A stretch of 64,000 nt of DNA from Bryobacter aggregatus MPL3. GTDB taxonomy: Bacteria > Acidobacteriota > Terriglobia > Bryobacterales > Bryobacteraceae. This document shows, one piece after another, positions 33,167 through 41,685 of the stretch. The stretch lies in the NCBI RefSeq assembly GCF_000702445.1, contig NZ_JNIF01000003.1, positions 1,922,001-1,986,000 of the forward strand, written 5' to 3'. Below the pieces are notes generated by a model. That model was not told the origin of the DNA. It did not search any database and worked only from the letters and a program-made list of their open reading frames with translations. The translations under genes and the position numbers were made by a program. Within the stretch, counting starts at the first letter, position 1. Each line of letters begins with the position of its first letter.

Positions 33167-33628
33167 TCTTAGAGTCCGAGCAGTCTATTGCCAGGAAGCA
33201 AAATGCGGATTCGTGCGGTTGCAGTGAAGGATGCTTCTGGGCATCGGAGTTGGTGAAGTCCTTACTGCGGGCAGTGTTGAGGGAGAGCAAGCTTGGGTCT
33301 TTGGCGTTGCGAAATGGAGTTCACGCGCTTTTCCTGATCTCTCTTGATGATCCAGCAGCTGCCATCAGGGCCTTGCGGGAGGATGCGGCTCATTCCGGAA
33401 CTCCGGGCAGGCGGCGCGCGTTGGAGGATCTGGCCCCGCTCTTTTTCAAGTCATGTGTGGAAGAAAAGAGCCAGAGTTGCATGGTTGCACTTACGTCACC
33501 TATTGACGAGAAGTAGATGCTAGTGATTCGTGCGAAGGAGCGTCAGCACCGGCCGAGTGCCTCCATCTACAGTTGCAAAGCTACTGGAGTTACGTGCTAC
33601 TCTATCCCGCAAAGACAAGGACAAAGAG
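33167..33628 (+). other. Region with uncertain coding content
   Basis: A plus-strand frame is open from within the pseudogene to TAG 33514-33516 and reads LGSLALRNGVHALFLISLDD and ALREDAAHSGTPGRRRALED, which could be the end of a degraded gene; no start with a ribosome site and no known domain was found. Another frame has a short MRIRAVAVKDASGHRSW stretch from 33202 before TGA. From 33517 to 33628 I see only the leader of the next gene. Confidence 0.35.
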
Positions 33629-35431
33629 ATGCGCGCGAAATATTATCGGGTTGGCAATCGATTCTACGTCAGGTTCAAAAATACGAAAACAAAGCAGGAA
33701 GAAACAGTAGAAATTGATTCACGCGCAAAGTCCTACCTGAATTTTCAACCGCCGATGATGGGCGAGATGGACGTCGAGATCGAGGTTACATATAAGGGAA
33801 ATTCTGCCTCTCTCAATTGGAAGTCGATGAAGGCGGTGACCACCTCAAACTCCAACAATGTCAGTTCCAGCGAAGTGGACCGCTCTTATGGTCTTCCAAA
33901 ACCCTGGTGCCTGAGCATGGAGTTGGTTGGCTTGTTCAAGCTCGTGCGCGAAGAGTTTCGGCCGGTCCTGATTCAATACCTGGAGAGGAAGCAGGGCTTG
34001 AAAGAGTCCGATGTGAAGCTCCTGTTCCTGGCGGCAGAAAAGAATTATTCCTTGGCTTTTCGAAGTGAGGAAGAGTTCTCAAATACCCTGAACTACCTGG
34101 TCACCCGTCCCTCGCATGTTTCCGTATTGCACCTGAATCAATTTACTCAACTGACGGAGGAAGCACCGGCCATCATCGTCATTCATGGCAGCTCCGTGGA
34201 TGGATTGCGCGGCAAGAAGAAAGAAGGAAAAGGGTGGACCTTTGATGTGAGTAGCGATGTTGACGTCACGATTGTCGACCAGACTCGCTTCTGTTGGGCG
34301 CAAGCCTTGGGGATCACGACCTATGCAAACGCGCAGACGGTGGAGCTGACCGATATCCACTTGAGGTTGCTGAAGCTATTGAAATTCGCTCGGCAGTTTC
34401 GCCTTCGCATGGGGAACCGGAAGATCAACTTCTGTGTCTACAATAGCGTTCAAAGCGCTCTCACTCACTCTGGCTTCTCACTGGTCTGCGTCTTCAATAG
34501 GAAGACGAGCAGCTTCCAGATTGAGCGATTGTTCTGCAAGGGAGACGACCCTTTCGCCGAGCGCCGCCAGACGCAGGATGTACAGCCCATTCTGTTGTCC
34601 AGTTTCTTTGAAAGGGTCATTCCTCTCCAGATCACGTTCGAGCAGTTTGTCACCAACGACACGCTTGAAGAGGCGCGTGAGCGTGTTACGCTCCCCAACC
34701 AAGGCAATCATCTCTTCAACGATGTTCACGCCAGTCTTAGCTTGTATCGAATGGAGTGCAAGCAAACGTTAAAAATCAAGCTTTCTGATTCGTCTCCGGT
34801 TGCGCATTGTCTTCTGGGCGGGTACTTGCGGCTGTTGAAGCAGGCGTGCTCCAGTTTGCAGATGGTTTCTCGATCCTCGAGCATTGCGGAAAAGCTTCAT
34901 GGAAAGTCGTCCGAAGTTGTGACGAAAGGTTTCGATAAGCCAAGCAATAAAGAGAATGAGCTCCTCTTTGGCAATGCTTTGACTTATTTCATCAATTGCT
35001 CCAATAACTTCTGCGAGTTGGCCTTGACGGATTACAACCGGCCGGATCGGTTGGAACTACTGATCTATCCTCTGAAGAAGGCATTTGTGACGCTATTGGA
35101 TTGTGCCGTAGACCGGAAACTGCTCGAAGCGCTGACCTCCAATCGATCGAATGAAGTATACGCCCGCAAGTTAGTTTCAGACTATGAACGCATTTCTGGA
35201 GAAGTCAATCAGCTGTTTAAGCTTGGGCTTGACAGGCTGCTCTCCGCGCTGCAGGGGGTAGAGGCCCACGTCTTTGTTCTGACCAAAAAGAGCGACGGAC
35301 CGATTCTGCGCTTGGACTACGATATCGCTTTCAGTGTTCTCATGGGCACACGTCTCAATCTGGAGTTCCTGAAGCTGATCTTTGACCCACTTGGGACGAT
35401 GACAAACGAGGATCGCTTGTTGTGGAAGTAA
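33629..35431 (+). CDS. Orphan protein with a nucleotidyltransferase-like GS...DxD motif
   Basis: 600 residues from ATG 33629 with AAGGA at 33617-33621. Residues 1-75 are beta-rich and basic (MRAKYYRVGNRFYVRFKNT). A central segment AIIVIHGSSVDGLRG (Gly187-Ser188) followed 20-odd residues later by VSSDVDVTIVDQ (Asp210, Asp212) matches the Pol-beta-type nucleotidyltransferase pattern hhG-S...(S/T)-D-h-D-h, with an insert rich in Lys and Gly between the two parts. The remaining 380 residues are helical with no recognised domain (KQTLKIKLSDSSPVAHCLLG, LLIYPLKKAFVTLLDCAVDR). No partner gene is adjacent, and it looks more AT-rich than the flanking chromosome. Function unknown; nucleotidyltransferase is inference from one motif. 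Confidence 0.7.
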   Translation: MRAKYYRVGNRFYVRFKNTKTKQEETVEIDSRAKSYLNFQPPMMGEMDVEIEVTYKGNSASLNWKSMKAVTTSNSNNVSSSEVDRSYGLPKPWCLSMELVGLFKLVREEFRPVLIQYLERKQGLKESDVKLLFLAAEKNYSLAFRSEEEFSNTLNYLVTRPSHVSVLHLNQFTQLTEEAPAIIVIHGSSVDGLRGKKKEGKGWTFDVSSDVDVTIVDQTRFCWAQALGITTYANAQTVELTDIHLRLLKLLKFARQFRLRMGNRKINFCVYNSVQSALTHSGFSLVCVFNRKTSSFQIERLFCKGDDPFAERRQTQDVQPILLSSFFERVIPLQITFEQFVTNDTLEEARERVTLPNQGNHLFNDVHASLSLYRMECKQTLKIKLSDSSPVAHCLLGGYLRLLKQACSSLQMVSRSSSIAEKLHGKSSEVVTKGFDKPSNKENELLFGNALTYFINCSNNFCELALTDYNRPDRLELLIYPLKKAFVTLLDCAVDRKLLEALTSNRSNEVYARKLVSDYERISGEVNQLFKLGLDRLLSALQGVEAHVFVLTKKSDGPILRLDYDIAFSVLMGTRLNLEFLKLIFDPLGTMTNEDRLLWK

Positions 35432-35601
35432 AGGCATTGTGTCCCCTACCAGTGCGGCTCGATGAGGAAGCAGGTTTTGCGCGCTTCGTCGTGGCATCGA
35501 TTCAACGGGTCCGTTTCCTAGAAATCTGCTCGACAAGAGCGGATTGAGGTTGGGACTGCGCGAATCGAACGTAGCGATGCGTGCATCCGAGCAACCAGGA
35601 G

Positions 35602-36387
35602 ATGAACTTGGATTTCAAGCTTGCTGGGAAAACTGCGATTGTCACGGGCGGGTCGGCTGGGATTGGGTTTTCGATTGTTGAAAGTCTGGTGGCGGAAGGG
35701 GTTCGGGTTGTCGTGCCAGGACGGAGCCGGGAGAAGTTGAAACAGGCTTTCCCTAACGGGACGAAGCTTGTGCAGACGGTCGTTGCGGATGTGGCGACAG
35801 CTGAGGGCGCTGCTTCATTGATCGATCAGGTGGACGAGATCGATATCCTTGTCAACAATCTCGGCATCTATCAGGTGCAGGACTTTGCCGCGATCAGCGA
35901 TGCCGATTGGCTTCGTTTCTTTGAAGTGAATGTACTGAGCGGGGTTCGTTTGTCGCGCCACTATTTCCCGAAGATGCTGGCGAAGAATTGGGGCCGGGTG
36001 ATCTTTGTGTCGAGTGAGTCTGGCGTGATGACGCCGCCGGAGATGATCCATTACGGCGTAACGAAGTCTTCGCAGCTTGCCATTTCGCGAGGGCTGGCTG
36101 AGTTGACCAAGGGCACTGAAGTCACTGTGAATTCCGTACTGCCTGGCCCGACGCGATCGGAAGGAATTGTCGATTTCATCCAGAGCTTGTCGAGTGTTCC
36201 GGGGGCGAGCGATGAGGCGGCAGAGAGAGAATTTTTCGAGAAGCATCGCTCCACCTCGCTGTTGCAACGTCTGATTCGTGGTGAGGAAGTGGCGAGTTTG
36301 GTAGCGTACTTGGCGAGTCCGTTATCGGCGGCGACGAACGGGGCGGCGCTGCGAGTGGAAGGCGGCTTGTTGCGTTCGATTGCGTAA
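35602..36387 (+). CDS. Short-chain dehydrogenase/reductase
   Basis: About 261 residues. The Rossmann motif TGGSAGIG, the NNLG segment (DILVNNLGIYQVQDF), the catalytic Ser in VIFVSSESG and the YGVTK active site (Tyr-x3-Lys) are present, with PGPTRSEG after it, so the fold is complete. The substrate cannot be inferred. AGGAG at 35597-35601 touches ATG 35602 directly but stands six bases before TTG 35608 (MDFKLAGKTAIVTGG), which may be the true start; GTG 35581 is another option. A degenerate copy of its 3' end is found at about 37058-37106. Confidence 0.88.
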   Translation: MNLDFKLAGKTAIVTGGSAGIGFSIVESLVAEGVRVVVPGRSREKLKQAFPNGTKLVQTVVADVATAEGAASLIDQVDEIDILVNNLGIYQVQDFAAISDADWLRFFEVNVLSGVRLSRHYFPKMLAKNWGRVIFVSSESGVMTPPEMIHYGVTKSSQLAISRGLAELTKGTEVTVNSVLPGPTRSEGIVDFIQSLSSVPGASDEAAEREFFEKHRSTSLLQRLIRGEEVASLVAYLASPLSAATNGAALRVEGGLLRSIA

Positions 36388-36409
36388 GAGAAGGGGACCA
36401 GACGTAGAA

Positions 36410-36700
36410 CTAGCTCTGAAGTTTCGTGGGCCATTTTTGTCTACCGTGGAAAACCGCAATCAATTCCAGCTGATCTCGTCGAACGCGGTAAGGAATGACA
36501 TAGGGAGTTTCGGGTACTACACGCTCACGAGTGCCGAGAACCCGACCCGGCCGGCCCAGGTGTGGTTGGGAGGGTAGCAGATTCACTGCATCGAGAATCC
36601 GCCGAGCGACGAGAGCCGCATTCTGCTGCGAGTCTTTCCCAATGTACTCGCGCAAGTGAATGAGGTGTCGAATTGCGCGGCGGGACCAAAGCACCTTCAT
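36410..36700 (-). CDS. ParE/RelE-type toxin
   Basis: 96 residues: MKVLWSRRAIRHLIHLREYI at the start, ARRILDAVNLLPSQPHLGRP and RVVPETPYVIPYRVRRDQLE later, ending in FHGRQKWP. This is the ParE fold (two helices, then a four-strand sheet with the Tyr/Arg-rich C-terminus); ParE toxins block DNA gyrase, RelE relatives cut mRNA. Start overlaps the antitoxin stop by 4 bases, the usual antitoxin-first order. Confidence 0.88.
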   Translation of the reverse strand: MKVLWSRRAIRHLIHLREYIGKDSQQNAALVARRILDAVNLLPSQPHLGRPGRVLGTRERVVPETPYVIPYRVRRDQLELIAVFHGRQKWPTKLQS

Positions 36701-36957
36701 CGTGGGGCTTTGGTTTCACCCGGCTTGCCCCAGGTGTTGAGCCATTTCGAAACCTTGTCATGGCTGATACTCTGGCGAGCATCCAGCTCGGCAATCCCGG
36801 TATTAAGCTCACCAAGCTGCCATTCCTCGGACTCCACATAGGCCGCAATCGCTTCAGCTGCGAGAAAGGATTTCGACCGGTTCGAGCGCTTGGCAAGAGC
36901 ATCGAGCCGCTGTTTTATTGCTGAGTCAATTCGGATGGAAAGAGTCTCTGTCATCAC
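36697..36957 (-). CDS. CopG/ParD-type ribbon-helix-helix antitoxin
   Basis: 86 residues, MMTETLSIRIDSAIKQRLDA then SKSFLAAEAIAAYVESEEWQ. The N-terminal strand (TLSIRID) and two helices form a ribbon-helix-helix DNA-binding domain; the C-terminal part (ELDARQSISHDKVSKWLNTW) is the toxin-binding tail. It should neutralise the adjacent ParE-like toxin and repress its own promoter. ATG may be at 36957 or 36954. Confidence 0.88.
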   Translation of the reverse strand: MMTETLSIRIDSAIKQRLDALAKRSNRSKSFLAAEAIAAYVESEEWQLGELNTGIAELDARQSISHDKVSKWLNTWGKPGETKAPR

Positions 36958-36980
36958 TTGTGCTCACTTGTATACACTGT
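36955..36980 (-). promoter_or_regulatory. Candidate operator of the toxin-antitoxin operon
   Basis: Directly before the antitoxin start the bases CACTTGTGCTCACTTGTATA contain two CACTTGT direct repeats, and the second lies in a near-palindrome around GTATAC (CACTTGTATACACTG). Paired sites of this type are what ribbon-helix-helix antitoxins bind for autoregulation. Confidence 0.45.
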
Positions 36981-37057
36981 CCCACGATGTAGGTAGTTGT
37001 GTTGGTGTAGGCCTTTGCTTCTCGAGATCACGCCGGCGGCCATATTGGGATGCGAGG

Positions 37058-37432
37058 AGGTTGCGAGTTTGGGCGAGCCCGTTGTCGGCTGTGACGAACG
37101 GGGTGGCGTTGCGAACTCGCTCGGGTGCAGTCCGACGGCACCTTTGGGGAACCGGAAAGCTTCGAAGCGATGATTCCTTGTGATATGGGGAATACCAACT
37201 TATCATCCATGTTTCTGGAGCACGCTCGATCTGTCGCTGGATTACATTGATTGCAGCGGCAGCGCCGGAGGAGCAACGGTCGTTGAAAACCACAGCCGAT
37301 TGGTCCTTTGCGTTCTTTGAGGTCCTTCCCGGCAAGCATCTACTCTTGACCTATGGGGAGAGCGCGAAGTGCCCCAGCTATGAGGCCACGCTGGGTTGGA
37401 AGACGAAAGAATTTGTTTTTGCGCCTCTCTAA
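37058..37432 (+). pseudogene. Chimeric remnant: SDR 3' end joined to decayed exported protein copy B
   Basis: Bases 37058-37106 repeat the 3' end of the SDR gene (GCGAGCCCGTTGTCGGCTGT and GACGAACGGGGTGGCG, with a short deletion). From about 37107 the sequence follows copy A of the decayed exported protein (GTCCGACGGCACCTTTGGGG onwards), with an internal deletion near 37220. The final frame reads PEEQRSLKTTADWSFAFFEV, LPGKHLLLTYGESAKCPSYE and ends at TAA 37430-37432. No start codon or intact domain remains. Its end overlaps the convergent DUF885 gene by 4 bases. Confidence 0.65.
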
Positions 37433-39141
37433 AGGCTGGACGCGGTGTTCCCCGGCAGCAAAATGCGGCGGACCAACGGAATCGGGATCGCACCCTGCTT
37501 CACGTACTGGTTGTGGAAGCTCTCGAGGTTGAAGCTGGCGCCTTGCGCTTGCTGCAGGTCGCCACGTAGCTTGTAGATCATGAGCTTGCCGAGCGTGTAG
37601 TACAAGTAAGTCGGGTTGTAGGAACCCCGGCGCGCTTCCTCGTAAGCGTTCGCGTGGAGTTGCATGCCGCGCTCCTCGAAGATCCTGGTTGCGTCCTCGA
37701 CACTCATCCCCTGGGTATGCAGCTTGATGCCGGCAAGGTAACGGCAGTCGCGTAGCAGCGCTTCGTGGAGTTGGGCGAGCTTGATCTTCGGATCGTCTTT
37801 GCCGAAGCCTTGTTCGAGCATCATCTGTTCGGCATAATGCGCCCAGCCTTCCGCATTTGAGGCGACTCCGACAATCTTGCGCGTCTTCGTCGGGTATTGC
37901 TTCGCGTAGAGGAACTGCGTGTAGTGGCCGGGGTAGGCTTCGTGGATCGTGATGACATCCATGACAGAGCGGTTGAACAGCTTCAGGTGCTCAAGCTTCT
38001 GCTTAGCCGGCCATTCCTTCTCAGGCGGAGTGATGTAGTAGAAGGCTTCGGTCGCCTTGGTCTCATAAGCACCCGGCGTATCCATCGAGGCGAAGCCGCC
38101 GTTGCGGGCATAGGGTGGCGTCTCTTCGATGTGCGGCAGGACGTCACTCGGCAGCGAGATGATTTTCTTCTCGATGATGAAGTTGCGGATGCTCTCGATG
38201 GTGCGTTTTGAGGAAGGAATGAGGTCGGCTTCCGTCGGATGGTCTGCCTCAAGGAGCGTCATGACCTCGGCTGGCTTCTTGTTCGGAGCGATCAACTTGG
38301 CGGTGGCGACGAAGTCTGCATAGTCCTTGGCCAGATTCGCCTCGCCGATGGCGAGCAGTTTGTCGAGCGGGATGTCGACCATCTCTTCATAGAGCAGCTT
38401 TTTTGAGAAGGCCTCGGCGCCGATCGCATAGCTGCCTTTCGAGCGAGGCAGCAGGTCTTCCTTCAGCCATTTGGTAGCGTCCTCAAAGGACTTGGCCGCC
38501 GCGTCGTTGGCGGTCTTGAATTCGGCGAGCAGCGCAGCGTCGCCGGCCGCGGCGTCCTTGGCCCAGGTGGCAACCGTGTCGCGGAAGAAGCCAACCGACC
38601 CCCCAGCGATGCGGATGGCGAGGTCTGTGAACTCGCGCGGCGGATTCTGGACATTCGCCTGGAGCGCGGTGATCATCGGCGGCACGCCGCGCAGCCGCGA
38701 GGTGACAAGCTTCAGACGGTCCTTGGCAGGGGCGAAGCTGCGCTTCATGAGCAGATCGATCGAGCCGCCCGGGCCTCCGACATAGTTCATCGGGTTCTTG
38801 CGCCAGGTCTCGAGGACCTTGGTTTCGTGCAGTTCGGCGAGGATCTGCGACTTCAGGATCTCCGCGTCCATCGCGTCCTCGGCGTTTAGCTTCTGGTTCT
38901 TGAGAATCGTGTCCAGGCGGGACTGCTGGGCTTCGAGGACGGCGATGCGTTTCTGTACGGCGGCTGCCGAGAGATCTTCGATCTGCCCGTCATAGTCGTG
39001 GATGCCAGTAGCAGTGGCAAAGGAGGGGGAGGCTGCAAAGGCCGCCTTAAAGTAGTCGTCTACAAAGCCGGAGAAGCTGTCCACGGGCTGCGTGGAGCAG
39101 CCCGTAAGAAGAACGATGCAAAGGAGGGCCGTTGGGCGCAT
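37429..39141 (-). CDS. DUF885 lipoprotein (M32-like metallopeptidase family)
   Basis: 570 residues. MRPTALLCIVLLTGCSTQ is a lipoprotein signal with LTGC. The protein is helical and carries HEAYPGHYTQ near residues 397-406 and EGWAHYAEQMMLE about 35 residues later; H-E-x-x-x-G-H and a following Glu are the zinc-binding pattern of this family, which is distantly related to carboxypeptidase Taq. Length fits full DUF885 proteins. It would be an outer- or inner-membrane-anchored periplasmic peptidase; the substrate is unknown. The inositol-monophosphatase-family gene precedes it by 9 bases. Confidence 0.88.
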   Translation of the reverse strand: MRPTALLCIVLLTGCSTQPVDSFSGFVDDYFKAAFAASPSFATATGIHDYDGQIEDLSAAAVQKRIAVLEAQQSRLDTILKNQKLNAEDAMDAEILKSQILAELHETKVLETWRKNPMNYVGGPGGSIDLLMKRSFAPAKDRLKLVTSRLRGVPPMITALQANVQNPPREFTDLAIRIAGGSVGFFRDTVATWAKDAAAGDAALLAEFKTANDAAAKSFEDATKWLKEDLLPRSKGSYAIGAEAFSKKLLYEEMVDIPLDKLLAIGEANLAKDYADFVATAKLIAPNKKPAEVMTLLEADHPTEADLIPSSKRTIESIRNFIIEKKIISLPSDVLPHIEETPPYARNGGFASMDTPGAYETKATEAFYYITPPEKEWPAKQKLEHLKLFNRSVMDVITIHEAYPGHYTQFLYAKQYPTKTRKIVGVASNAEGWAHYAEQMMLEQGFGKDDPKIKLAQLHEALLRDCRYLAGIKLHTQGMSVEDATRIFEERGMQLHANAYEEARRGSYNPTYLYYTLGKLMIYKLRGDLQQAQGASFNLESFHNQYVKQGAIPIPLVRRILLPGNTASSL

Positions 39142-39150
39142 GGCCCTAGT

Positions 39151-39915
39151 TTATAGCCCCAGGAAGCCGCGCACCTCGGACTCCATACCGGGTGCAAAGG
39201 CGACGCCGGTGCCTTCGTAGATGGAGTCTTTCCCATTGAGGGCCATGAACTTCGCGCCAGCCTCGCGCAGGATGCAGGTGGGCGCGCAGAGGTCCCAGGG
39301 GGCAACGCTCGGTTCGAGCCAGATCTCCATGCGGCCGCTGGCCACCAGCATGGCGTCATAGATGCCACCAAAGACCCGGACGCACCAGAATTTTGACATC
39401 CAATCAAGGAGCGGCGGGCCAAAAGGCGCCTGGGTGACTGCATTCAGCTTGTTGACGCAGACGACGGCCTGCTTGGCCGTATCGATTTTGCTGGCCTGGA
39501 TCGGATTGCCGTCCCAAAACGCGCCGTGACCCTTGGCGGCGTAATAAATTTCGCCGAGCATCGGCAGGTAGCAGACGCCAACGACGGGGACGCCGTTTTC
39601 TTCCAGGCCGATGAGGATGGCCCAGAGGCGGTTATTGCGCACAAAATCGCGAGTTCCGTCGATGGGGTCGATAATCCAGCGGCGGCCACTGCTGCCTTCG
39701 CGGCTAGCTCCTTCTTCGCCGAGAAAGCCGTCTTCGGGGAAGGCCTGGGACAGAATGCTCACAATGAGACGTTCACTTTCCTTGTCGGCGCGGGTGACGG
39801 GTGACTCGTCAGACTTAGTTTCGGCCTCCACTCCCTGGTTCAAAATCCGGATGCAAGCCTCGCCCGCCTTACGGGCAGCAGATTGGGCAAAAAACAGTTC
39901 GCTATCGTAACTCAT
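39151..39915 (-). CDS. Inositol-monophosphatase-family phosphatase (histidinol-phosphatase-like)
   Basis: 254 residues with the lithium-sensitive phosphatase motifs: TRADKESERL, GEEG (Glu66-67), DPIDGTRDFV (Asp83, Asp86) and the second motif APWDLCAPTCILREAG near the C-terminus. The form WIIDPIDGTRDFVRNNRLWA is closer to the HisN-type histidinol phosphatases and to CysQ-like relatives than to SuhB, but the substrate is not settled. Mg-dependent, cytosolic. Nine bases separate it from the DUF885 gene on the same strand; it is divergent from the acyl-CoA synthetase gene with 27 bases between starts. Confidence 0.87.
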   Translation of the reverse strand: MSYDSELFFAQSAARKAGEACIRILNQGVEAETKSDESPVTRADKESERLIVSILSQAFPEDGFLGEEGASREGSSGRRWIIDPIDGTRDFVRNNRLWAILIGLEENGVPVVGVCYLPMLGEIYYAAKGHGAFWDGNPIQASKIDTAKQAVVCVNKLNAVTQAPFGPPLLDWMSKFWCVRVFGGIYDAMLVASGRMEIWLEPSVAPWDLCAPTCILREAGAKFMALNGKDSIYEGTGVAFAPGMESEVRGFLGL

Positions 39916-39942
39916 TCAAACCGGGATGATAACATCGTCGAA

Positions 39943-41685
39943 ATGAGTTCGAGGACCGTCTTTACAGCCCTGGAAGAGGCGGCCGCCCGGTACGGCGACG
40001 CTACGGCGCTGGTGCAGCCGGAGCCCGGTGGCAAGACCACGAGCTATTCGTGGAATCAGTACATGCAGATCGTCAAGGAAGTGGCCTGTGGGCTGCGGAG
40101 TTTGGGGATCCAATATGGGGATGTCGTCGCCATCCAAAGCGAGACCCGCGCGGAATTTTATTTCGCCGATATGGGAATCATCTGTAACGGATCGATTGCG
40201 GCGGCGATGTATACGAGCTATCCGCAGGGCGAAGCCATTCATAAGCTGCGCAATTGCAACGCGAAGCTGGTTTTTGTCGAGAATCCGAAGATGTTGGCGA
40301 CACTGGCTGCCAGCCTCTCGTCGGCAGAGCCACTCGATTTGCAGTGGGTGTTGATGACGGGCGAGGCCGAAGGCGTGCAAACGCTGGCGGGCTTGCGGGA
40401 GCTGGGACGCGAGGCGATGGCGCAAGATGCGCAGATGTTCGCGCGGATCTACATCGAAACCAAGCCGCAGGACCCGGCAATTATCTATCTCACCTCCGGC
40501 TCCACCGGTGAGCCGAAGATGGGTCTGGTGACGCATCACGCGATTGTTTCGAATATCGCAATGGCTCCAAAGGTGCTCAAGCTCGGGCCCACTGATACGG
40601 CAATTGCCTTTTTGCCAAGTGCGCACATCACCCAACGCCTGGTGTTGCAGATGCTGCCCATGGAATACGGCATGTCGGTGTATTTCAGCGAGAGCCTGTC
40701 GCGGCTGCCGAAAGAGATCGCCGCGGTGAAGCCTACCTTCCTGCTTGCCCCGCCGCGGCTCTGGGAACGCATCCACACGAATATCGTGACGGAGATGAAG
40801 AAGAAGCCGGCGGCAATCCAGAAGCTGTTCCATGGTGGCCTAGGGCTTGGGCTGAAGGCCATGGAGTACAAGTCGCGCGGCGAGACGGTACCGTTTTGGA
40901 TCTCGATGCCGCTCTCGCTGGTGGATCGTCTGGTGTTTTCGAAGATTCGGGAAAAGCTGGGCGGGCGCATCCGCTTTGCAATTTCAGGTTCGGCGCCGCT
41001 GGGCAAAGAGCTGGCTGCCTTCTTTGGCGCGGTGGGCGTTCCGATTCTCGAGGGCTATGGCCTCACCGAAGGCGGCGTGACGCATGTGAATCCGCTCGAG
41101 AAGCCAAAGATCGGTTCGATCGGCCCGCTGCTGCCGGGGGTGAAGTGCAAGCTGATGCCCGATGGGGAGATGGCGCTCAGTGGCGACACTTTGTTCAGCG
41201 GCTATTACCAGGACCCTGAGGCGAACAAGAAGGTATTTACCGACGACGGCTGGCTGTTGACCGGCGACATCGCCAGCGTCGACCCGGACGGCTACTGGTA
41301 CATCACCGGGCGCAAAAAAGAGATTCTCGTTGCCTCAAACGGGAAGAAAATCTATCCGAACCGCATTGAGGGGATGTTCAAGGGCGAGCCCGGCATCAGC
41401 CAGGTGGTGTTGCTGGGAGACAAGCGGCCCTTTGTGACGGCGTTATTTACTCGCAATCCGGCTGTAACAGAGCCGCTAGAGGAAAAGCTCAAATCACTGG
41501 TACAGCAAGTGAACAAGACAGTGGAGGCGCACGAGCAGATTCGGAAGTACAAGATTCTGCCGCGTGAATTCACGATTGAACAAGGCGAGATGACGCCCAC
41601 GATGAAGATTCGCAAGAGCATTGTGGCCGAACATTTCGAAGCTGAGATCAATGAAATGTACGCGGGCAAAGAGGAAATGCAGTAA
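39943..41685 (+). CDS. Long-chain acyl-CoA synthetase (AMP-forming)
   Basis: 580 residues from ATG 39943 (MSSRTVFTALEEAAARYG). AMP-binding motifs are all present: IIYLTSGSTGEPKM (P-loop), the YGLTEGG region, DDGWLLTGDIASVDPDGYWY and GRKKEILVASNGKKIYPNRI. Length and the GSAPLGKELAAFF block match FadD15-type long-chain ligases that activate fatty acids to acyl-CoA. A longer frame to 39883 exists but would overlap the divergent phosphatase gene. Its stop overlaps the ATG of the PPK2 gene by one base. Confidence 0.92.
   Translation: MSSRTVFTALEEAAARYGDATALVQPEPGGKTTSYSWNQYMQIVKEVACGLRSLGIQYGDVVAIQSETRAEFYFADMGIICNGSIAAAMYTSYPQGEAIHKLRNCNAKLVFVENPKMLATLAASLSSAEPLDLQWVLMTGEAEGVQTLAGLRELGREAMAQDAQMFARIYIETKPQDPAIIYLTSGSTGEPKMGLVTHHAIVSNIAMAPKVLKLGPTDTAIAFLPSAHITQRLVLQMLPMEYGMSVYFSESLSRLPKEIAAVKPTFLLAPPRLWERIHTNIVTEMKKKPAAIQKLFHGGLGLGLKAMEYKSRGETVPFWISMPLSLVDRLVFSKIREKLGGRIRFAISGSAPLGKELAAFFGAVGVPILEGYGLTEGGVTHVNPLEKPKIGSIGPLLPGVKCKLMPDGEMALSGDTLFSGYYQDPEANKKVFTDDGWLLTGDIASVDPDGYWYITGRKKEILVASNGKKIYPNRIEGMFKGEPGISQVVLLGDKRPFVTALFTRNPAVTEPLEEKLKSLVQQVNKTVEAHEQIRKYKILPREFTIEQGEMTPTMKIRKSIVAEHFEAEINEMYAGKEEMQ

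Noticed and set aside
39916-40833. 305-residue minus-strand frame opposite the acyl-CoA synthetase
   Set aside because: Shadow frame with no family features.
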